From: Flavisolibacter longurius
GTDB lineage: Bacteria > Bacteroidota > Bacteroidia > Chitinophagales > Chitinophagaceae
Direction of reading: 5' to 3'
NCBI GenBank assembly: GCA_014163555.1
Contig: JACJGO010000013.1
Coordinates: 1-64,000 of the forward strand
DNA length: 64,000 nt
Below are positions 16,548-24,724 of this stretch, in pieces. How positions within the stretch are numbered: the stretch's first letter is position 1; every line of letters starts with the position of its first letter. The position numbers and the translations under genes were made by a program. The notes under the pieces were generated by a model that saw nothing but the letters and a program-made list of their open reading frames with translations, did not search any database and had not been told where the DNA came from.

Positions 16548-17878
16548 CGCGTTTCTAAGTTTAAGTATTCCACTTCCGTTGTGAATGTTTGATTGAAGGC
16601 AACTGCATTTTCATATTTCAGCTTCGCGGTATCAAACTTCAGCTCGGGATATTTTTCTTTCCATTTCTCTACAATGGCACTAATAGCGCCGGCAATCTTT
16701 TCCTGGCTGTAGGTTTCTTTTTCCAAGTCGTAATACTCATCTTTCATGCCCAGCGCTTTAAAATAATCGGCGTGGTTGATCATCATAAACAGGTGAAACA
16801 ACTCCGTTACCGGCCTGGGTAAACTGTACGAGTACTGGCAATACGAAAATCCATACTCGCTGATCTGCGAAGCCACCTTTGGCATTTTATGCTCTTTGTA
16901 CCAGGCAATGTTCTGGTTGGCATTGTAAATGGCATCCGCTACGGTTTTATAATTCTGCGGCGATACAATGGAAAACGTGTAACAGGAACGAAACAGGTAA
17001 GGATAAAACGCCGCTTCGTCACGGGTTGCCAGCTTCTGAAAGCAATCCATCATTTCGCTGTTCTTTTCCGTTACCTGGCGGTTATCTTTCCGGAAATAAA
17101 TTTCAACAATCTTTTCCAGTTCCGACAGCAAGCGGCCATCAGGAACAACAAGGTAATCGATGCGATACGCCAGTGCCAGCAGGAGGTATGCAATACCACC
17201 CGAATATTTATCATTGTCAATAGTGCCAATTAATTCTAGTGTTTCGGTAATCCATTTTTTAAAGAAGCGAAACTTCACCGCTTTTTCTTCATCCGGAATC
17301 TGAACAACATGTTCGGTATCGATGGGCTGTAAGGTCGTAAAATCCTGCACCAGTAAATCGTCGTGCTTATCGGCCTTGGTGGCCAGTTCTTTTAAACCAT
17401 AATATAATTTACTGGGATTGGCCGTTTCAATATCACTGTCGAAAAACATATAGATTTTATCCTCGTGCAGCGCATAACGGGTGTAATAAAGGTTGAAATT
17501 CATTTCCAGCAGGCGCCGCATCACCGGCACGCTGGGTTGCGGCATTTTTGCCAGCACCACTTCGGCTTCCAGCGTTTTATCGTCGAAGAAACCACGAATG
17601 ATTTTCGACCCCTGGCAGATCTGGAATTCATACCTCTCTCCTTCGCCATCGAGCTTTACGTTGTCCATGTTTTCATCCCGCAGGTAATCGAAAAAAGCCA
17701 GAATGCTTTCCCTGTATTTTTTCTCTTTGAATAAGCTTTCCGCTTCATTCCAGCGCTCCACTTTGGCAACCGACTTGTTGTTGTCCGAATAGCGGCCAAA
17801 ACGGATCGCAGGTTCTTCCTGTACAGTTCCTTCCTCTTCTTCTTTTTTCTTTGACCAGGTAAACAATTTTTCCAGCAT
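16544..17878 (-). CDS. Unknown cytoplasmic protein coupled to the protease gene
   Basis: A 444-residue protein that I cannot place in a named family. It opens with MLEKLFTWSKKKEEEEG, an acidic/basic linker, then a segment (about 45-190) with alternating strands and helices resembling the YbjN/type III chaperone-like fold of its neighbour's C-terminus (EFQICQGSKIIRGFFDDKT, MNFNLYYTRYALHEDKIYMF). The rest is mainly helical. No signal or membrane segment. The start at 17878 is preferred to upstream ATGs at 17905 and 17935, which add an unrelated stretch. Its stop overlaps the start of the protease gene, so the two are made together. Confidence 0.7.
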   Translation of the reverse strand: MLEKLFTWSKKKEEEEGTVQEEPAIRFGRYSDNNKSVAKVERWNEAESLFKEKKYRESILAFFDYLRDENMDNVKLDGEGERYEFQICQGSKIIRGFFDDKTLEAEVVLAKMPQPSVPVMRRLLEMNFNLYYTRYALHEDKIYMFFDSDIETANPSKLYYGLKELATKADKHDDLLVQDFTTLQPIDTEHVVQIPDEEKAVKFRFFKKWITETLELIGTIDNDKYSGGIAYLLLALAYRIDYLVVPDGRLLSELEKIVEIYFRKDNRQVTEKNSEMMDCFQKLATRDEAAFYPYLFRSCYTFSIVSPQNYKTVADAIYNANQNIAWYKEHKMPKVASQISEYGFSYCQYSYSLPRPVTELFHLFMMINHADYFKALGMKDEYYDLEKETYSQEKIAGAISAIVEKWKEKYPELKFDTAKLKYENAVAFNQTFTTEVEYLNLETR

Positions 17879-18182
17879 ATTTTGTTTTAAACAAACAATC
17901 TCCATGAATCGGTTGGCAGTAATCGACCGGTGCATTAAGAATGCAGTTGTTCAGCCTCTTTCTTCCCGTTTTACAAAAAGGCTGAACGAACCGTTGCCAA
18001 CACCTTCGACCGGCAACCAACGGATGGTGGCGGGCCTGTGCAAAAGCAATGCATTACTTCAAAATACGGGCCGCATCCGGTGTTGGCCAAAGCGGAAAGT
18101 TAGGCAGAGATAACCGTTGATAAACAACAAAGAACTTTGCCCTAAAATTCCTTAGTTTCGCCACCACTGAAACCGGATTTTC
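17879..18182. other. Divergent intergenic region upstream of dnaN
   Basis: About 300 nt between two divergent genes. It holds the dnaN promoter box; otherwise I see only short imperfect repeats of TTGCC and CCGGC words, with no DnaA-box cluster and no RNA gene. Confidence 0.6.
18153..18160 (+). promoter_or_regulatory. -7 box TAGTTTCG of dnaN
   Basis: TAGTTTCG, one mismatch from TAnnTTTG, 22 nt before the dnaN ATG. Confidence 0.5.
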
Positions 18183-19298
18183 ATGAAATTTATTGTTTCG
18201 TCTACCCAATTACTCAAACAGCTGCAACACATAGCCGGCGTCATCAACGCCAATACTGTTTTACCCATTTTAGAAGATTTTTTATTTGAGATAGACAAAG
18301 GCAAACTAAGCGTAGTGGCCACCGACCTGGAGACTGTCATGCGCATTCAGTTGGATGTGGAAGCCAAGGAAGCCGGCAAGGTTTGCATCCCGGCAAAGAT
18401 CCTGATGGACTCGCTGAAGAATATTCCCGATCAGCCGCTGTCGTTCAACATTGATAAAAACTTTGCCATTGAACTGACCAGCGATAATGGGAAGTACAAG
18501 GTAATGGGTGAAAACCCCGATAACTTTCCGAAAGAGCCTGCTGCAGATGATACCACTTCATTTACCATGGCATCATCAGCATTGGTAACGGCTATCAACA
18601 AAACCCTGTTTGCCGTTAGCAACGATGACTTGCGTCCTGCCATGACCGGTGTGTTCTTCGAGCTCAACAAAGATTTTATCCAGTTTGTCGCTACCGATGC
18701 ACACCGCCTGGTTCGTTATAAGCGAACTGATGTAAGCTGTCCGAAGAATGATTCGTTCATCGTTCCGAAAAAACCGCTGAACCTCTTAAAGTCAGCCTTG
18801 CCGGTGAACGAAGACGAGATCACCATCAGCTACAACAGCAACCACCTGTTTGTTACACATGGTACCACGCAGATGAGTTGTCGCCTGATTGATGCCCGCT
18901 TCCCCGATTACAAAGTGGTGATCCCAGCTGATAACCCGTATAAAATGACGGTGCCGAAAAGTGATTTTCAAAGTGCCCTTCGTCGGGTGAGCATTTTCAG
19001 TAACAAAAGCACCAACCAGGTAGCCCTGCAGATTAGTGGCAGCGAATTGCAACTGGCAGCGCAGGACGTAGACTTCAGCTTTGAAGGAAACGAACGCATG
19101 AAATGCCAGTACGATGGTGAAGACCTGACCATTGCGTTTAATGCCCGCTTCCTGATTGAAATGCTGAATGCTGCCGATAGCGACGAGGTGCGGATGGAAC
19201 TGAGCACGCCGACAAAAGCCGGCCTCATCAAGCCAACCGAAAAAGACGAAGAAGAAGATTTGCTGATGTTGGTGATGCCGCTGATGTTGAATCAGTAG
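18183..19298 (+). CDS. dnaN: DNA polymerase III subunit beta (sliding clamp)
   Basis: The 371-residue protein is the ring-forming clamp that tethers DNA polymerase III to DNA. It has full length and the three clamp domains; characteristic parts are the N-terminus (MKFIVSSTQLLKQLQHIAGV), NTVLPILEDFLFEI, the ATDLETVMR segment, FVATDAHRLVRYK, and the C-terminal LLMLVMPLMLNQ, corresponding to the family's VxPMR end but with Leu-Met-Leu in place of Pro-Met-Arg, as is usual in this phylum. No dnaA or recF gene is adjacent, so this is not a classic origin-linked dnaN. Confidence 0.96.
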   Translation: MKFIVSSTQLLKQLQHIAGVINANTVLPILEDFLFEIDKGKLSVVATDLETVMRIQLDVEAKEAGKVCIPAKILMDSLKNIPDQPLSFNIDKNFAIELTSDNGKYKVMGENPDNFPKEPAADDTTSFTMASSALVTAINKTLFAVSNDDLRPAMTGVFFELNKDFIQFVATDAHRLVRYKRTDVSCPKNDSFIVPKKPLNLLKSALPVNEDEITISYNSNHLFVTHGTTQMSCRLIDARFPDYKVVIPADNPYKMTVPKSDFQSALRRVSIFSNKSTNQVALQISGSELQLAAQDVDFSFEGNERMKCQYDGEDLTIAFNARFLIEMLNAADSDEVRMELSTPTKAGLIKPTEKDEEEDLLMLVMPLMLNQ

Positions 19299-19369
19299 GG
19301 CCTCGCCAAACCCCTCCGGTGGAGGGACTTTCTACAGCGCAGCGCCCCGCTTTTGCACAATACTATTTT

Positions 19370-19401
19370 AGCCTCTGCCTGTTTGCTGGCGGAGGCTTTT
19401 T
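19370..19401 (+). terminator. Terminator downstream of dnaN
   Basis: AGCCTCTGCC pairs with GGCGGAGGCT (one T-G pair) and is followed by TTTT. Confidence 0.75.
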
Positions 19402-19477
19402 GTTTATGGATTCGAAATGCTTTCTGCTATTATTATCCTTTTGCCATAAGCCAGATAGGGCTTTAATGTTAATAGCG

Positions 19478-19530
19478 CCGGGTAAAACCCGGTGAAAAAA
19501 TGATTGATGAACCGAACCCCGAAGGGGTTC
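19478..19530. repeat. Double palindrome element (CCGGGT..ACCCGG and GAACCCC..GGGGTTC)
   Basis: Two perfect short hairpins with 3-nt loops, stems of 6 and 7 bp, 21 nt apart. This combination looks like a repeated intergenic cassette rather than a terminator, since no T run follows either one. Confidence 0.6.
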
Positions 19531-19703
19531 AACTTTCCTTCATTTGCAACCGCAATTTAGATCGATAGCAACTTTTTCCTAAGCGGATGTCTTAGTTTGA
19601 GGATTGGCATTTTTTACTTTTTGCCAACAACGGTTTGCATTATTCAATTCTCCTGTTCAAAGGCCATTGCTTATTTTCATAGGAATAAATTTTCTTTCAT
19701 CCT

Positions 19704-20600
19704 ATGTGGGAAAACGTTCTTCACTATTTCGAAACCCTTGAGCAGCGACCGGTAGAGCGAATGGCCTTTATTGTGGGCGGCCTGCTTTTTTTCTGGATAT
19801 TGGAAGGTGCCATTCCGCTGCTGGAACCCAAATATAAAAGGACCAAGGCCCGCCATGCGATGATCAATTTTTCGTTTACGGCCATTCACCTGGTTATTCA
19901 AACCGGGATTGCCGTGCTGATTGTATTACTGAGCGACTGGTGCCAGAAGGCTGATTTCGGTCTTGCGCAATGGATGGATTTAGGGGTGATGGGAACGATT
20001 CTCCTCGCCTTTTTTGTGTATGATTTTTTTATTGGCTGGCTGGCCCATTTTGTCGAACACAAATCGTTTACGCTTTGGCGTTTCCATATCGTGCATCATG
20101 CCGACAATAATGTAGATGCCACCACCGGGCTTCGGCATCACCCAATTGAAAGTATCATTCGCGGTTCTTTTTTTTTGCTGGCAACGGTGGTAGTTGGTGC
20201 GCCCATTTATACCCTAATGATCTTCCAGACCTTCCTGGTTTTTTTCACAGCCTTTACCCATGCTAACATCAGCCTGCCGCCAAAACTCGATAAAGCACTT
20301 TCGTATTTTTTTGTTTCGCCCAACATGCACAAGGTGCATCACCACTGGGTGCAGCCGTATACCGACAGCAACTACGGCGCTGTGCTTTCCATTTGGGATC
20401 GTTTGTTTGGCACATATCGCCAGTTAGCGCCTTCAGAGATTCGGTACGGTCTTGATCGGTATTACCCCAACGAGCAGGACGAAAATTTTTGGATGCTGCT
20501 TAAAAGCCCATTTAATTTGCGGGAGACGTCAAACGTCAAACGTGAAATTGATGAGAGTGCCAACATAGATCATCCTGCGCATTCAAAAGCTTCCGTTTGA
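19704..20600 (+). CDS. Sterol desaturase / fatty acid hydroxylase family membrane protein
   Basis: A 298-residue integral membrane protein with the eight-histidine di-iron signature: H115xxxH119, H128xxHH132, H145H146 and H209xxHHH214. It has four to five hydrophobic segments (24-42, 60-78, 96-112, 155-185). Members hydroxylate or desaturate lipids or carotenoids; the substrate is unknown. Residues 274-298 after the family domain (which ends LLKSPFNL) are encoded by the left arm and spacer of a heptamer repeat pair, and the stop codon lies at the start of the right arm, so the C-terminal tail is repeat-derived. Confidence 0.85.
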   Translation: MWENVLHYFETLEQRPVERMAFIVGGLLFFWILEGAIPLLEPKYKRTKARHAMINFSFTAIHLVIQTGIAVLIVLLSDWCQKADFGLAQWMDLGVMGTILLAFFVYDFFIGWLAHFVEHKSFTLWRFHIVHHADNNVDATTGLRHHPIESIIRGSFFLLATVVVGAPIYTLMIFQTFLVFFTAFTHANISLPPKLDKALSYFFVSPNMHKVHHHWVQPYTDSNYGAVLSIWDRLFGTYRQLAPSEIRYGLDRYYPNEQDENFWMLLKSPFNLRETSNVKREIDESANIDHPAHSKASV

Positions 20601-20624
20601 CGTCTCACGTTTCACATCTCACGT
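20525..20624. repeat. Paired heptamer arrays, GACGTCA / CTCACGT family, inside the 3' end of a CDS
   Basis: Left arm 20525-20545: GACGTCA, AACGTCA, AACGTGA, inside the hydroxylase gene. Right arm 20597-20624: TTGACGT, CTCACGT, TTCACAT, CTCACGT, starting at the stop codon and ending next to the kdsB promoter. Confidence 0.88.
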
Positions 20625-20628
20625 TCCT

Positions 20629-20636
20629 TATTTTCG
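20629..20636 (+). promoter_or_regulatory. -7 box TATTTTCG of kdsB
   Basis: TATTTTCG ends 4 nt before the kdsB ATG, predicting a leaderless mRNA. It follows directly on the repeat's right arm. Confidence 0.5.
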
Positions 20637-20640
20637 TTGC

Positions 20641-21357
20641 ATGAAAAGCATTGCTCTTATTCCCGCCCGATATGCTGCTACCCGTTTTCCTGCCAAGCTA
20701 ATGCAGGAGTTAAAAGGTAAAACTGTGATCCGCCATACTTACGATGGCACAGTGGCTACCGGACTGTTTGACGAAGTGATTGTAGCGACGGACAGCGAGG
20801 TTATTTTCAACGAGATTACATCGCACGGCGGTAAAGCGGTAATGACAACCGGCAATCATGAAAGTGGTACGGACCGAATTGCCGAAGCGGCGCAGGAGCT
20901 GGAGGCCGATGTGATCGTGAATGTGCAGGGCGATACACCTTTTGTAAAACGGGAGCCGCTGGAAAAATTGTTGCAGCAGTTTGAAGATTCTTCTGTGCAG
21001 GTAGGTTCGTTGATGCAGGTGCTGGAAGAGGAAACCCTTATTGCTGATCCCAACTATGTAAAAGTTTGTGTTGATAAAAATGGAAATGCGTTGTTTTTTA
21101 GTCGCAGTGTGATTCCTTATCCCCGTAACAAAAACATTCCGATCACTTACTACGAACACATCGGTGTGTATGCTTTCCGCAAACAGGCCCTGATTGATTT
21201 TACCAACTGGCCCGTATCACCGCTGGAAGATGCGGAAAAAGTAGAATGTCTTCGTTACCTCGAAAACGGTGTTCCGATTCGCATGGTGGTGACCGATTTT
21301 ATGGGCGTGGAGATCGATACGCCGGAAGATTTGGAAAGGGCGGAAAATTTGTTGTGA
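20641..21357 (+). CDS. kdsB: 3-deoxy-manno-octulosonate cytidylyltransferase (CMP-KDO synthetase)
   Basis: The 238-residue protein activates KDO with CTP for lipopolysaccharide core synthesis. The N-terminal ALIPARYAATRFPAKLM nucleotide-binding motif, ESGTDRIAEAA (residues about 73-83), VIVNVQGDTPF (about 91-101) and the C-terminal GVEIDTPEDLERAENLL are all family hallmarks. One oddity: the usual QGDEP motif reads QGDTP here. Length and the other motifs are normal, so the enzyme is probably active. Confidence 0.93.
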   Translation: MKSIALIPARYAATRFPAKLMQELKGKTVIRHTYDGTVATGLFDEVIVATDSEVIFNEITSHGGKAVMTTGNHESGTDRIAEAAQELEADVIVNVQGDTPFVKREPLEKLLQQFEDSSVQVGSLMQVLEEETLIADPNYVKVCVDKNGNALFFSRSVIPYPRNKNIPITYYEHIGVYAFRKQALIDFTNWPVSPLEDAEKVECLRYLENGVPIRMVVTDFMGVEIDTPEDLERAENLL

Positions 21358-21394
21358 TAGTTGTATTTTACCAATTAAATAGAATGCGGTTGAT

Positions 21395-21607
21395 ATGGCA
21401 AGTCCATTAAAATACATTGTTGACGACAACGGCCGGCGTACATCGGTGTTGGTGCCCATCAAGCAATGGGAAGAACTGAATGCAGAATACAGCCGAATGC
21501 AGCAAAAGCTCGCCATCTTACAGGGCATCGCTACTGGTCTACAGGAAGTTTCTGAAGCCAAAAAGAGCGGTAAGAAATTACAAACGCTGAAAGATTTTTT
21601 AAAGTGA
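21395..21607 (+). CDS. Antitoxin of a RelE-type toxin-antitoxin pair
   Basis: A 70-residue protein with an N-terminal beta-strand region (KYIVDDNGRRTSVLVPIKQWEELN) like Phd/YefM-type antitoxins and a charged helical C-terminus (EAKKSGKKLQTLKDFLK) expected to wrap the toxin. The stop codon overlaps the GTG start of the next gene, the typical coupled layout of type II toxin-antitoxin modules. Such antitoxins usually also repress their own promoter. Confidence 0.75.
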   Translation: MASPLKYIVDDNGRRTSVLVPIKQWEELNAEYSRMQQKLAILQGIATGLQEVSEAKKSGKKLQTLKDFLK

Positions 21608-21963
21608 AAGTAACCGTAGTTGTTACGGAAAACTTTAGAATTGCTGCAAAGCCACTTTTAAAGAAGTTTCCTTCGTTGAAAAACGACTTGCTTTGGCTGG
21701 AGCAGGAACTAACAGGAAACCCAAAGATGGGCACAAGCCTTGGACATGATGCTTACAAGATCCGTTTGCGCATCGGAAGCAAAGGGAAAGGAAAAAGCGG
21801 TGGTGCAAGAGTAATTACGCTGGTTGAAACCACCATCATTGTCAACAGGAATGAAGAGGCAAATACCGTCAACCTCTTAACCATTTACGACAAATCTGAT
21901 ACAGCTACCATAACAGACAAAGAATTAAAAGCATTGATTAAAAATTTCAATGCGGGCAAATAA
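21604..21963 (+). CDS. Type II toxin, RelE/ParE superfamily
   Basis: A 119-residue protein with the RelE/ParE fold pattern: strand VTVVVTENF, helices PLLKKFPSLKNDLLWLEQEL, then basic strands YKIRLRIGSKGKGKSGGARVITLVE with the Lys/Arg-rich surface used by mRNA-cleaving toxins, and a C-terminal helix. GTG start at 21604 overlaps the antitoxin stop. Ribosome-dependent mRNA cleavage is the usual activity in the family; the exact subtype (RelE, HigB-like) is not settled. The HerA-like gene begins 15 nt downstream, so it may be read through from this module. Confidence 0.75.
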   Translation: MKVTVVVTENFRIAAKPLLKKFPSLKNDLLWLEQELTGNPKMGTSLGHDAYKIRLRIGSKGKGKSGGARVITLVETTIIVNRNEEANTVNLLTIYDKSDTATITDKELKALIKNFNAGK

Positions 21964-21978
21964 TAAAACAAACTCGCG

Positions 21979-23559
21979 ATGGCAACAAACGAACAATTTC
22001 TGCAACGGGTAAATGAAGGCTATACATTCAAAGGCGAAACCCTGAAGATCGGTCGTGCTGTGCTGAATGGCCAGGTAGTGGAAGGCGCCGATGTTTTGCT
22101 TCCGCTGCGCACCATGAACCGCCACGGCCTTATTGCCGGCGCCACCGGGACCGGTAAAACCAAAACCTTGCAGGCCATCAGCGAAGGGCTCAGTGATGCC
22201 AGCGTGCCGGTACTCCTGCTCGACATCAAGGGCGACCTGAGTGGCATTGCTGCCGCCGGTGCTCCTAACGAAAAACTGTCTGAAAGAGCCACTACACTGG
22301 GCATGGACTACAAGCCACAGTCCTACCCGGTTGAATTGCTGACACTGAGTGCCAACAGGGCCGGTGTTCGGTTGCGGGCCACCGTTAGTGAGTTTGGTCC
22401 CGTGCTGCTTTCCAAGATCCTTGGCCTGAACGATACGCAAGGCGGTATTGTGGCCATGATCTTTAAGTATTGCGACGATAACAAGCTACCCCTGCTCGAC
22501 CTGAAGGATTTTATCAAGGTGCTGCAATACGTAACACAGGAAGGCAAGGCCGAAATTGAAAAAGCCTATGGCAAAATTTCCACTACATCGACAGGCACCA
22601 TTCTGCGCAAAGTGATCGAACTGCAGCAGCAGGGTGCCGATGATTTTTTTGGTGAAAGAAGCTTTGAAGTGGATGACCTCATGCGCATAGCCGATGATGG
22701 CCGAGGGGTGATCTCCATCCTTCGTGTGGCCGAACTGCAGGACCGGCCCAAGATGTTCTCCACCTTTATGCTGCAACTGCTGGCTGAACTCTATGCCACA
22801 GCACCGGAAGAAGGCGACCTGGATAAACCCAAGCTGGTGATCTTTATCGATGAAGCCCACCTCATTTTTGACGAGGCGTCGGAGGTGTTGCTGGACCAGA
22901 TTGAAACGGTGATCAAACTGATTCGTTCCAAAGGCATCGGCGTTTTCTTCTGCACACAAAACCCCATGGATGTGCCGCAGGCCGTGCTGGGACAACTGGG
23001 GATGAAGGTGCAGCATGCCCTTCGGGCCTTTACCGCCGTTGACCGCAAGGCTATTAAACAGGCGGCAGAAAACTATCCCGAAACGGAGTTTTATAAAACG
23101 GAAGACTTACTTACACAACTGGGAATTGGCGAAGCCCTTATTACCACATTAAGTGAAAAAGGTATTCCCACACCATTGGTGCATGTGATGATCGCACCTC
23201 CCCGCAGCCGCATGGATATATTGTCAGAAGGAGAAGTGGTTGATCTTACCAACAAATCGAAACTGGTGCAGAAATACAACCAGGCCGTGGACAATGAAAG
23301 TGCCCACGAGATCCTGACAAAAAAAATTGAGTTGGCTGAACAGCGTTCGCAGGAAATTAAAGAGATGGAAGCACAGGCTAAAATCGAAGCCAAAGAAGAA
23401 GAAAAACGGGCTGCTGCCAAACCGGAAAAAACCTGGATGGATAACCCGGCGGTAAAACAGGCGGGTCGTACAGCGGCTTCTATCTTAACCCGTTCACTCC
23501 TGGGTGTGTTGGGACTTGGCGGAACCACCCGCAGAAGAAAAAAAACAAGCTGGTTTTAA
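21979..23559 (+). CDS. HerA-like ATPase (DUF853 helicase family)
   Basis: A 526-residue P-loop ATPase of the HerA/FtsK superfamily, DUF853 branch. Walker A GATGTGKT is at 54-61 and Walker B with the DEAH-like [12 protein letters not shown] near residue 290; an arginine-finger-type region [13 protein letters not shown] follows. The C-terminus has a charged coiled-coil ([19 protein letters not shown] region, about 445-480) and a Gly-rich basic tail ending RRRKKTSWF. These proteins are predicted DNA translocases, often found alone as here. It lies 15 nt after the toxin gene on the same strand. Confidence 0.85.
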   Translation: MATNEQFLQRVNEGYTFKGETLKIGRAVLNGQVVEGADVLLPLRTMNRHGLIAGATGTGKTKTLQAISEGLSDASVPVLLLDIKGDLSGIAAAGAPNEKLSERATTLGMDYKPQSYPVELLTLSANRAGVRLRATVSEFGPVLLSKILGLNDTQGGIVAMIFKYCDDNKLPLLDLKDFIKVLQYVTQEGKAEIEKAYGKISTTSTGTILRKVIELQQQGADDFFGERSFEVDDLMRIADDGRGVISILRVAELQDRPKMFSTFMLQLLAELYATAPEEGDLDKPKLVIFIDEAHLIFDEASEVLLDQIETVIKLIRSKGIGVFFCTQNPMDVPQAVLGQLGMKVQHALRAFTAVDRKAIKQAAENYPETEFYKTEDLLTQLGIGEALITTLSEKGIPTPLVHVMIAPPRSRMDILSEGEVVDLTNKSKLVQKYNQAVDNESAHEILTKKIELAEQRSQEIKEMEAQAKIEAKEEEKRAAAKPEKTWMDNPAVKQAGRTAASILTRSLLGVLGLGGTTRRRKKTSWF

Positions 23560-23665
23560 CAGTTTTGAACCACAGTGTCACAGCGTCTCGGAGGTGTGTA
23601 CAGGGTATGTTCTCTGTGATGCGCTGTGTTCTTTTCCTGTCCCCTGTGGCGCTAAAAAATTTTAC

Positions 23666-24199
23666 ATGCAAAACAAAATATCCGTCATCAAAGCTGACAT
23701 CACGAAAGTGGAAGTTGATGCGATTGTCAACGCCGCCAATTCATCGTTGTTGGGTGGCGGCGGTGTGGATGGTGCTATTCACCGAGCCGGCGGCCCGGCT
23801 ATTTTGGAAGAGTGCAGAAAGATTGTGGTGCGACAAGGTGGTTGCCGCCCCGGAGAAGCCGTGAAAACAACAGCAGGTATGCTGCCCGCAAAATTTGTCA
23901 TTCATACCGTCGGTCCGGTTTGGAATGGTGGCCATCGGAACGAAAGAGAATTGCTGGCGAATTGTTACCGAAATTCGTTGCAACTGGCAGTTGACAACCA
24001 GTGCCGGTCCATTGCTTTTCCTAACATTAGTACGGGTGTGTATCGTTTTCCCAAAGCAGAAGCGGCAACTATTGCGGTACAAACCGTACATGATTTTTTG
24101 GCGGGGGATGATACATTAGAGAAAGTCGTTTTTGTTTGTTTTGATGAGGAAAATTTTGGCCTGGTGGAAAAGGAACTTGCACGGTTGGGGATTGCATAA
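23666..24199 (+). CDS. Macro domain protein (O-acetyl-ADP-ribose deacetylase-like)
   Basis: The 177-residue protein is a single macro domain of the MacroD/YmdB type: [20 protein letters not shown] with the catalytic-loop Asn and Asp, [10 protein letters not shown] in the middle and the loop [12 protein letters not shown] binding the distal ribose. Such enzymes remove ADP-ribose from proteins or hydrolyse O-acetyl-ADP-ribose. The ATG at 23666 is chosen; the longer frame from 23504 overlaps the HerA-like gene and runs through an intergenic repeat-like sequence. Confidence 0.88.
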   Translation: MQNKISVIKADITKVEVDAIVNAANSSLLGGGGVDGAIHRAGGPAILEECRKIVVRQGGCRPGEAVKTTAGMLPAKFVIHTVGPVWNGGHRNERELLANCYRNSLQLAVDNQCRSIAFPNISTGVYRFPKAEAATIAVQTVHDFLAGDDTLEKVVFVCFDEENFGLVEKELARLGIA

Positions 24200-24240
24200 G
24201 TGGTCATCGGTTGCAGTTTTGTTTTTCTTTAGGTTGTTTT

Positions 24241-24309
24241 CCACCTTTTCTCTCCGAAAAGGTGGAGCCAAAAGTTCAAGGAAAAGGCAATTGCTCCGCT
24301 GCCTTTTCC
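24241..24309. repeat. Double 10-bp hairpin element
   Basis: CCACCTTTTC/GAAAAGGTGG with a 5-nt loop (24241-24265) is followed after 14 nt by GGAAAAGGCA/TGCCTTTTCC with a 10-nt loop (24280-24309). Both stems are perfect. No T run follows, so it is not a plain terminator. Confidence 0.7.
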
Positions 24310-24607
24310 AGGCCAGCGCACAACAGGCATCATTACACGTTGCTTGTTTCACTACGTACGCTGTTTTTCTTTTCAGCCACATTCTGCACGAAAGATTGCA
24401 TGAGGCTATTCCTTTTTAATGGCCGATAATGCAAACTACTGCAGGCGCTGTATTGCGCTATCCCTTATTTACTGCAAAAAGGTGCGTTAACCCATGCGCA
24501 ATAAGGCGCTGAACCAGCGGGTGAAGGATAAATAATAATGGAAGGTTTCCCTCTTTGAAAATTGATCGTTGGGCATTGAACATTGCTCATTATGAGGCAC
24601 AAACAAA

Positions 24608-24637
24608 AAGCCTCCATCAAATGGCTGACAGAGGCTA
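24608..24637 (-). terminator. Terminator of the murI-DUF3078 unit
   Basis: Read on the minus strand, AGCCTC and GAGGCT form the stem and TTTTTGTTTG follows. It lies about 90 nt after the DUF3078 stop. Confidence 0.6.
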
Positions 24638-24677
24638 AAAACATTTCGTGCAAAAGCAAGGGTCTGTGCTTAGACCA

Positions 24678-24694
24678 CCCCTCCACCGGAGGGG
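24678..24694. repeat. REP-like palindrome CCCCTCC-ACC-GGAGGGG
   Basis: Seven-base perfect arms with a 3-nt loop, flanked by GGCCGGGGGAGG. Same type as 19312-19326. Confidence 0.7.
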
Positions 24695-24724
24695 CCGGGG
24701 GAGGCTAGGTGGGAGCCGTGCCTT

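Larger units (their letters stand above)
19299..19703. other. 405-nt gene-free region with three palindromic elements
   Basis: Contains a REP-like palindrome CCCTCCGGTGGAGGG (19312-19326), the dnaN terminator (19370-19401), CCGGGTAAAACCCGG (19478-19492) and GAACCCCGAAGGGGTTC (19514-19530). No ORF with coding character. Confidence 0.75.
24200..24724. other. 525-nt gene-free region with hairpin elements
   Basis: Holds a double-hairpin element (24241-24309), the DUF3078 terminator (24608-24637) and a REP-like palindrome (24678-24694). The middle part, 24310-24600, shows no coding or structural signal to me. Confidence 0.7.

Noticed and set aside
17879-18182. Replication origin next to dnaN
   Set aside because: No dnaA gene and no cluster of DnaA boxes visible.
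24465-24686. 73-codon minus-strand frame downstream of the DUF3078 gene
   Set aside because: It spans the terminator hairpin and a REP-like palindrome and has no family match.
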